NCBI RefSeq assembly: GCF_902489635.1
Contig: NZ_CABUAN010000009.1
Location: 1-64,000 of the forward strand
Length of the DNA: 64,000 bases
Direction: 5' to 3'
Source of the DNA: an uncultured Porphyromonas sp.
GTDB lineage: Bacteria; Bacteroidota; Bacteroidia; Bacteroidales; Porphyromonadaceae
Under the pieces are notes generated by a model. It was not told the origin of the DNA and did not search any database. It was given only the letters and a program-made list of their open reading frames with translations. The position numbers and the translations under genes were made by a program. This document shows, piece by piece, positions 33,038 through 42,464 of this stretch. Numbering within the stretch: position 1 is the first letter of the stretch; the number at the start of each line of letters is the position of its first letter.

Positions 33038-34009
33038 ATGAATAGTAGAATGATGATCGCATCACTTATTATGATGATGTCGTTTGGAGCAAGCTTGTTA
33101 GCTCAGGAGACACTGCCACTACATCCAGGCGTAGGGTCGGAGTGGTATTACGACATTGCCTCCTTAAGAGTTCCCTACGGATATGAGTATGGATACATCA
33201 AGGTGGCTATCGTCCAGGATACAATCGTAGATGAGATCCCCTGTCTTAAGACTGTCACGGAGTTTTATAACGAGCGGGGACATTTGTTCGATCGCAAGAC
33301 AGGGTTGGTGCTTTATGAAGGTGCTAAGGCGTACGACCTATGCGATGGTAAGAAGTACCTCAAGTATGACCTTGATGCTCAGGAGGGAGAGGAGGTGCCC
33401 ATCGGGTTTAACTATCAGCAGATGGATCCCCAGAGACACAGCATCTTAGGCACTAAGGCTATCGTAGAGAAGCGTGAGCTAATCGATATAGATGGTCATC
33501 AGCTGATACGACAGCTCTACAAGATAGATGTGTGCTATAAGACAGCTGAAGGGTCGGTCGTAGACACCCTGCGCAGGAGCTTCACACAGCTTATAGGCTG
33601 TGAGGAGAGAGATAATCTGCAGGGGATCTTCCCTCTTTGGTATGATCCTACGGGAGATACGAAGCTCTTCGATAGTCCTAATGAGAAGTTTAGATGCTTC
33701 CATAGCCCATCATTTGAGTACAAGGCAAAGTATGGACATGATTGCGACTATGTCTCTTATCCAGTGGCTATAGAGCTGGTGCAAAGTGCTACGCCAAGGC
33801 TTTGGATCGAAGGCGACAAGCTCTTATGGAGCGAAGTGACACCTCAAGCGATCTCCGTCTACGATATGTCTGCCACACTCATCCGCAGAGTAACGATAGC
33901 AGGCGGAGTCTCGTCAGCTGGACTAGACTTCCTCACAAAGGGAGAGAGCTACCTCTTCGTCGTAGAGGACTCCCTGGGCCAGAGATATGCGCAGACGTTG
34001 CTCTTTTGA
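33038..34009 (+). CDS. Secreted protein of unknown function with possible T9SS tail
   Basis: A 323-residue protein from the ATG at 33038 (signal peptide MMIASLIMMMSFGASLLAQ). It starts 7 bp after the metalloprotease gene but has the host's higher GC and codon use. Residues 22-250 have no motif I recognise (GVGSEWYYDIASLRVPYGYE near the start resembles many Bacteroidota secreted proteins). The end, LLWSEVTPQAISVYDMSATL...ESYLFVVEDSLGQRYAQTLLF, has the strand pattern of a T9SS sorting domain. Bounded downstream by the second 34-bp direct repeat. Confidence 0.75.
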   Translation: MNSRMMIASLIMMMSFGASLLAQETLPLHPGVGSEWYYDIASLRVPYGYEYGYIKVAIVQDTIVDEIPCLKTVTEFYNERGHLFDRKTGLVLYEGAKAYDLCDGKKYLKYDLDAQEGEEVPIGFNYQQMDPQRHSILGTKAIVEKRELIDIDGHQLIRQLYKIDVCYKTAEGSVVDTLRRSFTQLIGCEERDNLQGIFPLWYDPTGDTKLFDSPNEKFRCFHSPSFEYKAKYGHDCDYVSYPVAIELVQSATPRLWIEGDKLLWSEVTPQAISVYDMSATLIRRVTIAGGVSSAGLDFLTKGESYLFVVEDSLGQRYAQTLLF

Positions 34010-34084
34010 TAAATACTTCCTATGCGCCTATAGGTAGCCGCAATAGACACTAGGCGTAAGACAAGTAGTGCTACGCTCTTTTAT

Positions 34085-34118
34085 TTGCAGTTAAGCTTAG
34101 CGAGTAATAGCCATGTAC
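34085..34118 (+). repeat. 34-bp direct repeat, right copy
   Basis: Same as 30442-30475 with four substitutions. It lies between the preceding gene and the promoter of the NlpC/P60 gene. The 34010-34166 interval otherwise shows nothing definite. Confidence 0.8.
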
Positions 34119-34166
34119 GCGGCATGGTGTCGAGGTAGGTCGTTTGTTTTTGCAGGGAGAAATTAG

Positions 34167-34174
34167 TACCTTTG
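34167..34174 (+). promoter_or_regulatory. Putative promoter for the NlpC/P60 gene
   Basis: TACCTTTG with TTTG at 34143-34146 upstream as a -33 element. The ATG at 34216 lies 41 bp downstream. Confidence 0.65.
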
Positions 34175-34215
34175 CTCCAAATGTACAGCTACCCATAGCT
34201 ACAACAACATACTAG

Positions 34216-34929
34216 ATGAGTTATAAACCTAGATCTATCAGACTGCTCCTAAGCACCTTCCTGCTCACATTGCTCCTAAGTCAATGTGCAGCCAAGAGTC
34301 CCAGCGGTATGACCTCTAAGCGTCCCGTACTAAAGCGCCCCCCCATACAGCGTGTGGTGGGGAGCAAGGCTCAGACGGCTCACGACGAACTGGTCGCTGA
34401 CCTGATCGATACAGGCAAGGAGCTACTAGGCAAGCCGTACGGATATAGAGGTAATCTGCCCTGGCGTATGGACTGCTCGGGCTTCATATCATACGTCTAC
34501 TCACAATATGGTATCACGGTACCCCGTGGATCCGCTACACAAGCTAGATATGTCAAACCAGTTAAGAAGGAGGATGTACTACCAGGAGACTTGCTCTTCT
34601 TTACGGGGCGTAATCGCAGTAGTGGTCGTGTGGGACATGTGGCGATGGTCATCGATGTCATTGATGGCGATCCTGTCATGATGCACAGCACCAATAGCCG
34701 TGGTATCATCATCGAGCGCCTCGGCCGTAGCGCATACTTCTCCAGTCGCTATCTGAGTGCTGGGCGTGTGCCTGAGATGAATAAGCTGATCGAGGAGGGA
34801 ACGATGATGGTGCCCGAGCCAAAGCTCTCGCCTATCGCACCTAATCACCAGATTAATCCGATAGATATAGATCGTGAGAACCTCCTACCAGAGATACCTA
34901 TCGCTGCGCCTAAGCAGTGGCGTAGATAG
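34216..34929 (+). CDS. NlpC/P60 family peptidoglycan endopeptidase lipoprotein
   Basis: A 237-residue C40 cysteine peptidase. Lipobox LLSQC (C24). Catalytic cysteine C87 in RMDCSGFISYVY, histidine H141 in GHVAMVID, and third polar residue H157 in MMHSTN. It would cut stem peptides of peptidoglycan from an outer- or inner-membrane-tethered position. The last 50 residues are a Pro/Ile-rich extension. pth follows after 54 bp. Confidence 0.92.
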   Translation: MSYKPRSIRLLLSTFLLTLLLSQCAAKSPSGMTSKRPVLKRPPIQRVVGSKAQTAHDELVADLIDTGKELLGKPYGYRGNLPWRMDCSGFISYVYSQYGITVPRGSATQARYVKPVKKEDVLPGDLLFFTGRNRSSGRVGHVAMVIDVIDGDPVMMHSTNSRGIIIERLGRSAYFSSRYLSAGRVPEMNKLIEEGTMMVPEPKLSPIAPNHQINPIDIDRENLLPEIPIAAPKQWRR

Positions 34930-34983
34930 GCTCTCTGTGAGACTGAGCGATGCGGTCTCGCTACCCTTGTCATCTATCGCAAT

Positions 34984-35544
34984 ATGAATCAATATCTAAT
35001 CGTCGGGCTCGGTAATCCTACGGAGGAGTATCGTGGCACGAGACACAACATAGGCTTTCGTATGGTGAACCACCTTGCTGACAAGCAGGGATGGACATGG
35101 TCTACGGCTCGACACGGGGAGATCACCTCAGGACGCATTAAGAATGTCCAGCTGACGCTCCTCAAGCCATCTACCTATATGAACCTGAGTGGCACAGCCG
35201 TGCGCTACTGGATGCGGGAATTGAAGCTGCCGATAGAAAACATACTCATCTGTCTCGATGACTTGGCGCTCCCCTTCGGCACGCTTCGTATGAAGCCGGG
35301 CGGTAGTGCAGGCGGGCACAATGGTTTGAAGCATATCACGGAGCTACTCGGCACAGATCGCTATCCGCGACTACGCTTTGGCATAGGGCATGACTACCCG
35401 AGGGGTAAGCAGATAGAGTATGTGCTGGCGCAGTTTCCCGAGGGGGAGCTGGCCGACATGCCGCGGCTCCTAGAGCGTACCGATGAGATGATCGAGAGCT
35501 TCTGCCTGATAGGTGTGGAGCGGACGATGAATAGCTTTAACTAG
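34984..35544 (+). CDS. pth: Peptidyl-tRNA hydrolase
   Basis: A 186-residue cytosolic enzyme that releases peptides from prematurely dropped peptidyl-tRNA. LGNPTEEYRGTRHNIGF holds N11 and H21, the active-site pair; LDDLALPFG gives D92; KPGGSAGGHNGLKHI is the substrate-binding motif. Normal length. It lies 7 bp before the S4-domain gene, so translation-quality genes are clustered here. Confidence 0.97.
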   Translation: MNQYLIVGLGNPTEEYRGTRHNIGFRMVNHLADKQGWTWSTARHGEITSGRIKNVQLTLLKPSTYMNLSGTAVRYWMRELKLPIENILICLDDLALPFGTLRMKPGGSAGGHNGLKHITELLGTDRYPRLRFGIGHDYPRGKQIEYVLAQFPEGELADMPRLLERTDEMIESFCLIGVERTMNSFN

Positions 35545-35551
35545 TCAAGCC

Positions 35552-36049
35552 ATGAGCAGACCTGTACGGATCGATAGTTTCCTCTGGGCGGTGCGTATCT
35601 TCAAGACACGCTCCATAGCGCAGGATGCTTGCCGGAAGGGTAGGGTGGCGATCAATGATGTGACTGCCAAACCGGCTAAAATGGTGATGGCGGGCGACAT
35701 CATATCGGTGCGCAAGCCACCCGTGACGCTATCCTTTAAGGTGCTGCAGACCACAACCAATCGTATGGGTGCTAAGCTCGTCCCTGAGTATATACTCAAT
35801 GTAACGCCTCCTGAGCAGTACGAGCTACTAGAGATGAAGCGTATGTCGGGCTATGTGGATCGTGCACAGGGCCTTGGCAGACCGACCAAGCGTGAGCGAC
35901 GGGACCTAGAGCAATTCCTCCAGGCACCAGTCGTGGAGGCACCTCTAGAGGAGTGGGACGATGAGCCTCTCGACTATGATGAGCCACTCGACTACGATGA
36001 GGAGCAAGACAGTCCCTCATCCAATCTCCTCGACTGGGACAACTGGTAA
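35552..36049 (+). CDS. S4-domain RNA-binding protein (Hsp15-like)
   Basis: A 165-residue protein. The S4 fold spans about residues 1-65 (VRIDSFLWAVRIFKTRSIAQ, GRVAINDVTAKPAKMVMAGD). Hsp15 rescues stalled 50S subunits carrying peptidyl-tRNA, which fits the neighbouring pth gene. The C-terminal third is acidic, with two copies of EPLDYDE. That tail is absent from the E. coli protein. Confidence 0.88.
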   Translation: MSRPVRIDSFLWAVRIFKTRSIAQDACRKGRVAINDVTAKPAKMVMAGDIISVRKPPVTLSFKVLQTTTNRMGAKLVPEYILNVTPPEQYELLEMKRMSGYVDRAQGLGRPTKRERRDLEQFLQAPVVEAPLEEWDDEPLDYDEPLDYDEEQDSPSSNLLDWDNW

Positions 36050-36064
36050 GCAACTGCTGACGAC

Positions 36065-37219
36065 ATGCAGTACACGCCTCGCATACTGATCATCCATAGA
36101 GCGCTGGCTCCCTATCGGATAGACCTCTTCTCTCACTTGGCGAAGCGGTACGATGTGGAGCTATACTTAGAGTATGGTCAGCCACTGGAGCAAGACTTTA
36201 ACTTAGCACAGCAGGGGGAGCGCATACAGTTTGACTATAAGCTATTAGCCCCTGGGGGGCGTCTCCTACCTAATCTGCGTCCCGAGATACTGCGTATCTT
36301 GCGCAAGCCGTATGACTTGATCCTCTGTAGCGAGTTTAACCTCCTGACAGGGATGCTCTACCTACTGCGTAGACGCTCGGCACGTCCCCTACCCCGTCTC
36401 GTTTCTATGTGCGATGACAACTTGGTGACGGCCGAGGCAACTATCGCTGACTCTTCCTACTGGTCTAAGCGCTGGCTACTAGATCGCCTCGATGGGGTGA
36501 TCCTATGCAACGAGCAGGTGAAGGATCGCTATCGAGATCTATACCGTGGAGAACTATCGAAGTGGCACTACCTACCGATCGTACAAGATGAGCAATACTT
36601 GCAGCAACAGGTCGCACTAGCAGAGGCGCAGACCACAGTGCTACGCTCCCGCTATGCTATCCCTGACGGGCGGGCGATAATCCTCTACGTGGGGCGGCTC
36701 GATAAGGTAAAGAACTTGCCACGCCTCCTAGACGCTTTCAGATTAGTTATCGACGAAGGGCTAGACCTCCAGCTGCTGATGGTGGGTGATGGACCGATGG
36801 ACGCGGAGCTACGTCAGCAAGCTACGATGCTCAAGCTAGAGGAGCGGATTACCTTTGCGGGCAAGCAGCAGGGGAGTGATCTCTATGCGCATTACGGACT
36901 CGGAGATGCGCTGATACTGCCGAGTACTGACGAGCTCTTTGGTGCGACGGTTGCTGAGGCGCTCGCCCTAGGCATGCCCGTAGCGGTGAGCGAGGTAGCG
37001 GGCTCCTGCACACTCGTTCGCTCTGAGCGGGAGGGTTACCGACTGAACCCGCTAGATACAGAGGATATAGCACGAGCTTTGCGGCATCTCTATGACTTGA
37101 TAGGGGAGCGCTGTGGTGGGATCACCAGACAGTCGCTACTGCCCTATACTTTCGACCAATATATGTTGCAGCTAGATGGCTATCTAGATAGTTTGATCGC
37201 TGAGCGCTATAAGTCATGA
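36065..37219 (+). CDS. Glycosyltransferase, GT4-like
   Basis: A 384-residue GT-B glycosyltransferase. The N-terminal acceptor domain starts IIHRALAPYRIDLF. The C-terminal donor domain begins near ILYVGRLDKVKNLPRLLDAF and includes VGDGPMDAEL and the E(x7)E motif ELFGATVAEALALGMP. It probably acts on a cell-surface glycan at the inner membrane. Its end overlaps the next gene by 4 bp. Donor and acceptor are unknown. Confidence 0.88.
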   Translation: MQYTPRILIIHRALAPYRIDLFSHLAKRYDVELYLEYGQPLEQDFNLAQQGERIQFDYKLLAPGGRLLPNLRPEILRILRKPYDLILCSEFNLLTGMLYLLRRRSARPLPRLVSMCDDNLVTAEATIADSSYWSKRWLLDRLDGVILCNEQVKDRYRDLYRGELSKWHYLPIVQDEQYLQQQVALAEAQTTVLRSRYAIPDGRAIILYVGRLDKVKNLPRLLDAFRLVIDEGLDLQLLMVGDGPMDAELRQQATMLKLEERITFAGKQQGSDLYAHYGLGDALILPSTDELFGATVAEALALGMPVAVSEVAGSCTLVRSEREGYRLNPLDTEDIARALRHLYDLIGERCGGITRQSLLPYTFDQYMLQLDGYLDSLIAERYKS

Positions 37220-38172
37220 TACAACGATATAAGAGTTCGCTCCCAGCGTCACTGGCACTCCTTACGATCGTAATCGTCTGGGCACTCTGTGTCGTCATAC
37301 AGTGGTACTTGCTCGCTCCACAGCTTGATAGTACAGCACTGCTTGTGGGCTTTGTCTCTCACGTACTGGCACTGGTAGCTACGCTCGGACTGTCAGACCG
37401 CATAGCCATACAGCTCCTCCTCATCACGCCCCGTCAGCGAGCGCTCTTACTGCTCCTGCAGGCATTGCTCTTGGTGCCGCTCACTACATTCTTTACGCTC
37501 AGCTGGTCCGTCTGGGCACTCCCCGCGCTGCTCATCTCGCTATACCTGCAGATGCTCTGCTACAGTCGTCCTGACCGGCGCCAGGTGCTCACCCTCGCCG
37601 GACTCATGATGGGCATTGCCGTACTGCTCTACCCTCCGTTGCTTCTGATCGTACCGCTGAGCTTGTCGCTCCTCGCCTTGATGAAGGTGCGTCGCCTGCG
37701 CGCCTACCTCGCCTATCTCTGTGGCTTCATAGCGATACTCTGGCTCGTACTGCCTACGCTCTACCTCTGGCAAGGTGCTACGCCACTGCTAAACCTCTAC
37801 GCACAGCTACAGATCAGCGTAGAGACGCTTCTAAGCCCCGCTACGCCCTTCGAGTGGATAGGGTGGGGCGTTATAGCCCTGACGCTCATTATGGCGCGTA
37901 TCGGGCTGGAAAGCATTCGTGGAGGCTCTCACGTCGTCACCTGGTACCGACAGAGAGCGCTGCTACTGATGACGACCTTCGTCCTCCTGCTGGCACTGGT
38001 ACAGGCAGAGACGATGCGCTCCACGCTCCTACTAGCCGTACCGCTGGTCATCATACCGATCACCCCCTGGGCGAGTCAGCTCTCCCGCTATGCGTGGCGC
38101 TACCTACTGCCACTCCTCGTGATCCTCGTCACGACGCTGCAGCTGCTCCTCGCGGGCCTCGTCGTCCTCTAG
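37216..38172 (+). CDS. Polytopic membrane protein, unknown function
   Basis: A 318-residue, very hydrophobic protein with about 9-10 membrane segments, translationally coupled to the glycosyltransferase through an ATGA overlap. It resembles integral membrane proteins of surface-polysaccharide clusters but shows no family motif I can name. A bidirectional terminator follows. Confidence 0.75.
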   Translation: MIQRYKSSLPASLALLTIVIVWALCVVIQWYLLAPQLDSTALLVGFVSHVLALVATLGLSDRIAIQLLLITPRQRALLLLLQALLLVPLTTFFTLSWSVWALPALLISLYLQMLCYSRPDRRQVLTLAGLMMGIAVLLYPPLLLIVPLSLSLLALMKVRRLRAYLAYLCGFIAILWLVLPTLYLWQGATPLLNLYAQLQISVETLLSPATPFEWIGWGVIALTLIMARIGLESIRGGSHVVTWYRQRALLLMTTFVLLLALVQAETMRSTLLLAVPLVIIPITPWASQLSRYAWRYLLPLLVILVTTLQLLLAGLVVL

Positions 38173-38191
38173 GATAATAAGCGCATACAAA

Positions 38192-38223
38192 AGGAGGCTA
38201 TCAACTAATGTGACAGCCTCCTC
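38192..38223. terminator. Hairpin between convergent operons
   Basis: AGGAGGCT and AGCCTCCT form the stem around a 16-nt loop, followed by CTCGTTCTTG on the plus strand. The minus-strand gene ends at 38269, so it may serve both directions. Confidence 0.65.
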
Positions 38224-38268
38224 TCGTTCTTGTTGTCTAACTTCTATCTAACCATCAAAGCGTTGCGC

Positions 38269-38673
38269 TCATTGCGCCTTGCTCGTGCGTAGCTCTTTCC
38301 AGAGATCTATGACGAGTAGGACGGCGACGACGCAGACAAATGGTAGTATAGCTGCCTGTCCCCACGAGAAGTGGGGTAGGAGATCCGAGCAGAGGTGCCC
38401 TACATTGAGCAGCAGGGTGAGACAAGCGAGTACGAAACTGACGATAGTGCTCCAGCGTCGCTTGCCGTAGCAGCTACAGAGCAGTCCGACGAGTGGTACT
38501 AGGTAAAGCATCCACCCCGTAAAGGCGGTCATGGCAGGAAGCATCTCTGTGGTCATCTCCTCCGTTGCTATGCTGAGACCAGCAAAGAGTGGCATCAGCT
38601 CACAGAGCGTGTGGAAGATGTATCCCATCGGGATGAAAGCCCATAGGAGGGCGGTACGAGTCTGTCTATTCAT
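38269..38673 (-). CDS. Small four-helix membrane protein
   Basis: A 134-residue protein with four hydrophobic segments at about 8-28, 45-68, 76-94 and 104-124 and a basic C-terminus. It is the last gene of a minus-strand set and starts 7 bp after the DUF4374 gene. No known motif; position suggests a role in the same uptake system. Confidence 0.72.
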   Translation of the reverse strand: MNRQTRTALLWAFIPMGYIFHTLCELMPLFAGLSIATEEMTTEMLPAMTAFTGWMLYLVPLVGLLCSCYGKRRWSTIVSFVLACLTLLLNVGHLCSDLLPHFSWGQAAILPFVCVVAVLLVIDLWKELRTSKAQ

Positions 38674-38680
38674 AGGTCGT

Positions 38681-39889
38681 TTAGAGCTTTATGATTTTAT
38701 AGATGCCAGCAGGTGTAGTCACTACGGGCTTGCTACTACCCTGCCCTGTAGCTGGGTCGTAGCTGTAGAAGCCCAGACCGTCTTTAGCGTGTATGCCGAA
38801 GTAGATCTTGCCGTTGTAGGCGATGGAGGCAAGAGCACTCCAGCCACTAGATCCAGGCAGTGGGAGTATCTTGCCCTTGCCACTCTTGAGGTCTAGCTCG
38901 TAGGGGACGAAGTCTTTGTTTTTGGTAAAGGTCTTGTCGTTGGGATCGACAACGAGCGAAGGCTTCTCCAGGAAGAAGTAGACCTTGCCCTGATAGTAAG
39001 TCATCTTCATACCGTAAGAGGTGGGCTCTGCGCCATCAGCTTTGGTCACGGAGACGTAGTACTCCTTGTCAAAGTCGGTCTCGCCCTTTTTGATCCGTAA
39101 GATACCCTCAGGCTTGCCAAACATGGCACTGCGAGGTCCTGAATAGAAGTATATGTTACCTGCTTCGTCGAGAATGGCACTGGTGTGTCCGACCATACCA
39201 AGGCTCTGTACGCGAGCGTCCTTGATGACCTTCTCGACCTTGTCCGTGGCAACGTCTATGACGGCGACTGTGGCAGGCTCATCGTATAGCTCCATCATAG
39301 ACTTTGTCTGATTGAGACAGAGGAAGAGCTTGCCATCTCGCACGATACCAGTCCCAGCGTCGGGATCTTTGTCAGGAGCCTCAGCCTTGGGATCTGTAGC
39401 AGCATAGGGAGAGAGGTCTATCTCGCCCGTCTCTTGCATGGTGGAGGGGTTAAAGATGATGAGCTGACCACGGCTAGCGCAGGTCACGCCGTAAGCCTTC
39501 GTATCGCTGGCGAAGATGACCTCGATGACGTTGGGAGAGCCCTTGAAGGAGAGTGTGGCGACCTCCTTGAGCTTGCCCTCGCTCATCTGATACTTGCGCA
39601 GCGTCTGCTCGCCACCGTAGCCGAACATACTACCCGACATGGCGTAGATGTAGTCGCCGTACTTCTCTAGGAAGAGGTGCCCCACGGGGAGGGTCTGCGA
39701 ATTGTCAAATGAGGTCTGCACGCCCTCTGCGAGGTCTGCTAGGGGGGTGATCTGGAAGGCATTCTCCACCTGAGAGGCGTAGATAAACTTGGCTTCCTGC
39801 GTCTGCGGAGTGTTTTCCTCCTTTTGGCAAGAGCTGAGTGTGACTAGCCCTAAGAGGGCTGTCAGGATTAGTAAGCTAAGATGCTTCAT
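38681..39889 (-). CDS. DUF4374-type lipoprotein
   Basis: A 402-residue protein from the ATG at 39889, which places a lipoprotein signal at the start (LLILTALLGLVTLSSC, C21); the in-frame ATG at 39919 would add ten residues. The rest is a beta-propeller-like repeat pattern (KFIYASQVENAFQITPL, DKVEKVIKDARVQSLGMVG, GFYSYDPATGQG). DUF4374 proteins usually sit beside TonB receptors for iron or haem compounds, as here: the receptor ends 39 bp upstream. Confidence 0.82.
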   Translation of the reverse strand: MKHLSLLILTALLGLVTLSSCQKEENTPQTQEAKFIYASQVENAFQITPLADLAEGVQTSFDNSQTLPVGHLFLEKYGDYIYAMSGSMFGYGGEQTLRKYQMSEGKLKEVATLSFKGSPNVIEVIFASDTKAYGVTCASRGQLIIFNPSTMQETGEIDLSPYAATDPKAEAPDKDPDAGTGIVRDGKLFLCLNQTKSMMELYDEPATVAVIDVATDKVEKVIKDARVQSLGMVGHTSAILDEAGNIYFYSGPRSAMFGKPEGILRIKKGETDFDKEYYVSVTKADGAEPTSYGMKMTYYQGKVYFFLEKPSLVVDPNDKTFTKNKDFVPYELDLKSGKGKILPLPGSSGWSALASIAYNGKIYFGIHAKDGLGFYSYDPATGQGSSKPVVTTPAGIYKIIKL

Positions 39890-39928
39890 CGTTCTATTAT
39901 TTATTAGGTTTATAATCATCTTGAGTAG

Positions 39929-42313
39929 TTAGAATGTGACCTGGAGCTTGGCACGTAGTGAGCGTGTCGGGAGCGGGTACTGATACTCTGCCCATTGTCT
40001 TGTGTTGAAGAGGTTATTGACCTCAAGTGCTAGATGGTAATGCTGGAAGAGCGTGTACTGCACTCCTACGTTGAAGTTCCATCGGCGAGGTACCTGTAGT
40101 CGGCTCACCTTGCTCGCCTCCCACCCATAGCTAAAGGGTGCCGTGTACTCGCACGCTATAAAGCCCTCGCCATGATCATCGGAAAGGAGTAGCTGGTCGC
40201 CCTGTAGACGGATCTCCGCATTGCCAAAGAGGTAAGGCATGTTGGGTACACGATAGTTGTAGTGGAAGTTTTGACCGCCCCCAATCGCTGTCCTCATCTT
40301 GTCACGTGCATCTTGATAGGTGATGTTGGAGCGAATGGTCAGCCAGGGGAAGAGGTTGGCATAGAGCTCCGCCTCTACCCCAGCTATGCGAACCTGGCCG
40401 AAGTTTGTGTACTTCATGATAAGGCTCTCCATGGCTAGCTTGATCATATCCCTCACATTCATATAGTATCCGTTGAGGTCAATGCGGCAGTTGGGGTAGT
40501 CGTCAGGGTTGCAGAGCCAGTTGACGCCTAGGTTGAAGTTAAGGCTTCGCTCGGGGGCTAGCTTAGGCGAGGGGTAGATGAGTACGCCGTCACCGATGAT
40601 CTCCTCGGCACGAGGGGTACGCATGGTGTATTGCGTAGAGCCTTTGAGCGTAAGATTGGGGAGAGCCTTGACAGAGATAGCCTCGCTACCGCCCCATACG
40701 GAGCGTGAGCTGGTGAGTGGAGCGTGATCCTGCTCGTAGATGGTGAAGCCTAGGGGAGATACTGAGGAGTAGAAGTAGACATGCTTGGCGCCCAGCTCAT
40801 TGGTAATGCGCTCGTCCCATAGCTTCCACTCGTGTGTCAAACCTGATATGAGAGAGTGTATATACCCAGGGTAGCCACTCACAGCGAGCTTGGTATACTT
40901 GCTAGCTAGCTCATCGTGGGGATCACGTCGGGCGAAGCGGTAGGAGATATTGCCTAGGAGACGATGAGCGGGCGACAGCTGGTAGCGCAGGTTTAGCTGC
41001 TCCTGTATGTTGATGAGCTGGTCATGTGAGTCATTGGGTGTGCTACCTATCTCGCCTTGACCGGAGCCACTGGGGAAGATGCGCCCAGCGAAGTCGTAGC
41101 AGTAGTGCGAGGTGTCCACGTGGTTCAGCAATTGGTACGCGACGATACTTGTCGAGCTTAGATAGAGCTTGTCGTCTAGTATGCTCTTTGCGACTGATAG
41201 CGCACCCTGTAGGCTCGTCGTGTGGGTGTGGGCATGCTGGATGTTGTTTTGCAGATTGAGGACACCTCCCTGTATCTCCTGATAGGTGCGATCAGCACCT
41301 AGCGAGAGCGACAGATGGTCTATCCACGGCTTGTGCAGGGACAGGGACAGAGAGCCTCCATAGCTCGCATAGGTGTCATGATCTCGTCGTACCACCAGTC
41401 CTTGCTCAAAGGGGGAGTCAAAGGTATAGTCATTGTCCGTGTAAAGCCCTTGGAGAGCAAGGGAAAGGTTCAGTCCGAGAGCGGGCAAGTACTTATTGGC
41501 GCGCAAGCTCCCCTTGTGCGTATGGAAGGAGCCTACCTCATAGGAGGCGGTCAGATGGTCTTGTTGCTCATCGTGACGCAAGATTATATTGATCGCTCCG
41601 CCTAGACCCTCGCCACCGAGCCACGAGGGGATGATCCCCTTGTACACCTCTACATGATCTATCTGGTCTACAGCAAAGGCATCAAGACTAGTTTGATCAG
41701 AGCTCCCGATAGGTACCCCATTGACAAAGATAGCAATGCGCTTGCCGTCTAGACCTTGTATGATCATACGGGAAGTGCTACCGATGCCGCCCGTGCTGGT
41801 CACCTTGACACCCATAGAGCGGTTGAGGACCTCATTGAGCGAAGAGACCGTACCGTGCAGCTCTCGTGTGTCGATGACGGTGATGGACGAGGGGATCTCA
41901 CGCAGTCGCTGTGCCTCCCCCTTACCGTGAACGAAGACTGTGCCTAGCTCCGCCGTAGAGCTCGAGAGGAGGATACGCTGAGGAGCTTGGCTCGCCCGCT
42001 TGCTACTATAGCGGAGGATGTAGTCTTTGTAACCTACATAGCTTACCTTGATATGATATTCCCCCTTAGTCGGTAGAGACAAGGTGAAGGCACCAGTAGT
42101 ATCCGTAGCTACCCCTTGATGTAGCTCCTCAACCCACAGTGAGGCACCGATGAGTGGCTCCTGTGACGTAGCGTCTAGCACCACACCGCTGTAGGTGCGT
42201 CGCCCGGGATTGCTCTGAGCAACGAGCGTGCAGAAGGTCGATGATAGTGCGACTAATATTAGGCTATATACCGTGCGACCTAGCCAAACGCGATGATGCG
42301 AATAGATACTCAT
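39929..42313 (-). CDS. TonB-dependent receptor with carboxypeptidase-like N-domain
   Basis: A 794-residue protein from the ATG at 42313; an upstream TTG at 42346 lies within the promoter. Signal peptide ends near STFCTLVAQ. CarboxypepD_reg-like domain at about 35-115 (YSGVVLDATSQEPLIGASLW), plug at about 130-250 (IQGLDGKRIAIFVNGVPIG, YKGIIPSWLGGEGLGGAINI) and barrel ending in SLRAKLQVTF. First gene of a three-gene set with DUF4374 and a membrane protein, which suggests an iron-complex or haem ligand; this is inference. Confidence 0.9.
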   Translation of the reverse strand: MSIYSHHRVWLGRTVYSLILVALSSTFCTLVAQSNPGRRTYSGVVLDATSQEPLIGASLWVEELHQGVATDTTGAFTLSLPTKGEYHIKVSYVGYKDYILRYSSKRASQAPQRILLSSSTAELGTVFVHGKGEAQRLREIPSSITVIDTRELHGTVSSLNEVLNRSMGVKVTSTGGIGSTSRMIIQGLDGKRIAIFVNGVPIGSSDQTSLDAFAVDQIDHVEVYKGIIPSWLGGEGLGGAINIILRHDEQQDHLTASYEVGSFHTHKGSLRANKYLPALGLNLSLALQGLYTDNDYTFDSPFEQGLVVRRDHDTYASYGGSLSLSLHKPWIDHLSLSLGADRTYQEIQGGVLNLQNNIQHAHTHTTSLQGALSVAKSILDDKLYLSSTSIVAYQLLNHVDTSHYCYDFAGRIFPSGSGQGEIGSTPNDSHDQLINIQEQLNLRYQLSPAHRLLGNISYRFARRDPHDELASKYTKLAVSGYPGYIHSLISGLTHEWKLWDERITNELGAKHVYFYSSVSPLGFTIYEQDHAPLTSSRSVWGGSEAISVKALPNLTLKGSTQYTMRTPRAEEIIGDGVLIYPSPKLAPERSLNFNLGVNWLCNPDDYPNCRIDLNGYYMNVRDMIKLAMESLIMKYTNFGQVRIAGVEAELYANLFPWLTIRSNITYQDARDKMRTAIGGGQNFHYNYRVPNMPYLFGNAEIRLQGDQLLLSDDHGEGFIACEYTAPFSYGWEASKVSRLQVPRRWNFNVGVQYTLFQHYHLALEVNNLFNTRQWAEYQYPLPTRSLRAKLQVTF

Positions 42314-42343
42314 GCGTGTTGTAAACAAAACTTTATCTACACG

Positions 42344-42351
42344 CAAAGGTA
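42344..42351 (-). promoter_or_regulatory. Putative -7 box for the receptor operon
   Basis: TACCTTTG read on the minus strand, 31 bp before the ATG at 42313. It overlaps the alternative TTG start, which it rules out. Confidence 0.65.
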
Positions 42352-42464
42352 TTAGCTATTCTCCTCGTTTCCAATACCTAATGATGGGTAATCGTCGCGA
42401 TCTGTCCGTTTTTACAAAGGGTCGCTCGTGAGATTTGCGGAGTCTAGGACCCGCTGAAATGTTT

